From an uncultured Clostridia bacterium (GTDB lineage: Bacteria > Bacillota > Clostridia > Oscillospirales > CAG-272), in the NCBI GenBank assembly GCA_904502015.1, contig CAJGEA010000137.1:1-5618 (forward strand): DNA of 5,618 bases. The letters are read 5' to 3'. The position numbers were made by a program, and so were the translations under genes. Shown here piece by piece: positions 5,127 to 5,618 of the stretch (the first letter of the stretch is position 1; each line of letters begins with the position of its first letter). The notes under the pieces are model-generated. The model made no database searches. It had not been told where the DNA came from and saw only the letters and a program-made list of their open reading frames with translations.

Positions 5127-5567
5127 ATGGGAAACTTCAAGTATAAGCTTGCCCGTTTCTTTTACGGGCGCTACGGTATGGATGCACTCCACAACCTGCT
5201 GTACGGAACCGCCATGGTTCTCATGTTCCTCGCGCTGGTCTTTACCGTGCTGGCCAAGGCAGAGCCCGCGCTGTCCTACGTGTCCATCGGTATGTACGCC
5301 ATTGCATTGGGGCTGATGGGCTGGTCGATTTTTCGCTCCCTCTCCCGCAATATCGCGGCCAGAAGACGCGAAAACGATTGGTATCTTCGCGCCAAGCATA
5401 AGTTGTTCGGACGTAAGCCGAAGGTCAAGCTCCCGCCCGACACCGCCGAGCACGTGTTCCGTGCCTGTACCCATTGTCGCGCCACCATTCGCCTGCCGCG
5501 CACGAAAGGGAAGCACACCGCAAGATGCCCCCGTTGCCAAAAGCGGTTTCGTGTGCGCGTGAAATAA
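5127..5567 (+). CDS. Small membrane protein with C-terminal zinc ribbon, 146 aa
   Basis: Function not known. A basic, aromatic N-terminus (about 1-22) is followed by two predicted membrane helices at about 23-43 and 49-69, a conserved-looking basic stretch FRSLSRNIAARRREN (69-83), a charged linker, and a zinc ribbon with CTHC (114-117) and CPRC (134-137) in a lysine/arginine-rich tail. The short loop between helices implies a hairpin with both termini on the same side; the many positive charges after helix 2 suggest that side is cytoplasmic. The general design (N-terminal FFYGRYG-like motif, two helices, SRNxxxRRxEN, zinc ribbon) resembles an uncharacterised small protein family I recall from Clostridia. 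The ATG at 5127 is 5 nt after AAGGAG. It sits 328 nt past gene 2 and ends at its own terminator, so it is probably a separate transcription unit; a functional link with the upstream operon is not supported. The ribbon could bind nucleic acid or a protein. Confidence 0.87.
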   Translation: MGNFKYKLARFFYGRYGMDALHNLLYGTAMVLMFLALVFTVLAKAEPALSYVSIGMYAIALGLMGWSIFRSLSRNIAARRRENDWYLRAKHKLFGRKPKVKLPPDTAEHVFRACTHCRATIRLPRTKGKHTARCPRCQKRFRVRVK

Positions 5568-5572
5568 CACCA

Positions 5573-5615
5573 AAAGCCATGCGGCACACATCTGTAATGT
5601 GTGCCGCATGGCTTT
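5573..5615. terminator. Strong stem-loop terminator, probably bidirectional
   Basis: AAAGCCATGCGGCACACAT (5573-5591) and ATGTGTGCCGCATGGCTTT (5597-5615) pair perfectly over 19 bp around a 5-nt loop. The stem starts 5 nt after the stop codon of the zinc-ribbon gene, is GC-rich in the middle and ends in TTT. With AAA on the 5' side it can serve either strand. The window ends 3 bases later, so any longer T-run is out of view. Confidence 0.88.
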
Positions 5616-5618
5616 GTA

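Noticed and set aside
4935..5609. Minus-strand open frame of 224 codons opposite the zinc-ribbon gene and its flanks
   Set aside because: It runs through the terminator hairpin and the intergenic repeats and mirrors gene 3; no independent coding signal.

Overview
The window reads as a chromosomal segment of a Gram-positive anaerobe, most likely an uncultured gut-type member of the Clostridia. Three things suggest this: strong AGGAGG-type ribosome binding sites, an extended -10 promoter, and a two-gene system related to the oxygen-sensitive 2-hydroxyacyl-CoA dehydratase / double-cubane cluster proteins. The genes are GC-rich, with marked avoidance of TTA, CTA and TCA codons, and are separated by lower-GC intergenic DNA full of hairpins. 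The lineage below class level is inference.

Layout. Bases 1-423 hold no convincing gene. They contain several perfect or near-perfect inverted repeats, a short motif present twice, and at 358-368 an extended -10 promoter. Bases 424-3519 encode a 1031-residue protein with two tandem ATP-dependent activator (BadF/BcrA/HgdC-type) domains, a four-cysteine segment and a C-terminal DUF2229 / HgdB-like region. Bases 3512-4798 encode a 428-residue protein that overlaps the first gene by 8 nt and matches the C-terminal third of the ~1400-residue single-chain form of this family. Bases 4799-5126 are a second hairpin-rich spacer carrying another copy of the motif seen in the first one. Bases 5127-5567 encode a small protein with two predicted membrane helices and a C-terminal CxxC...CxxC zinc ribbon. 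A 19-bp perfect stem-loop terminator ends the window.

How the genes work together. The first two genes are almost certainly one operon with coupled translation. By family logic the tandem activator domains hold one [4Fe-4S] cluster as an intramolecular pseudo-dimer and use ATP hydrolysis to push low-potential electrons onto an iron-sulfur acceptor. That acceptor would be formed by the C-terminal half of protein 1 together with protein 2. Comparing the two by eye shows they are divergent copies of the same fold with three matching cysteines each. The substrate is unknown; nothing in the window (CoA-transferase, acyl-CoA dehydrogenase, Etf) points to a fermentation pathway. The membrane zinc-ribbon gene appears to be an independent unit.

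The window is not dramatic. The items most worth pursuing are the two-gene form of the activase/dehydratase with its mirrored cysteine sets, and the intergenic hairpin and motif family shared by the two spacers.
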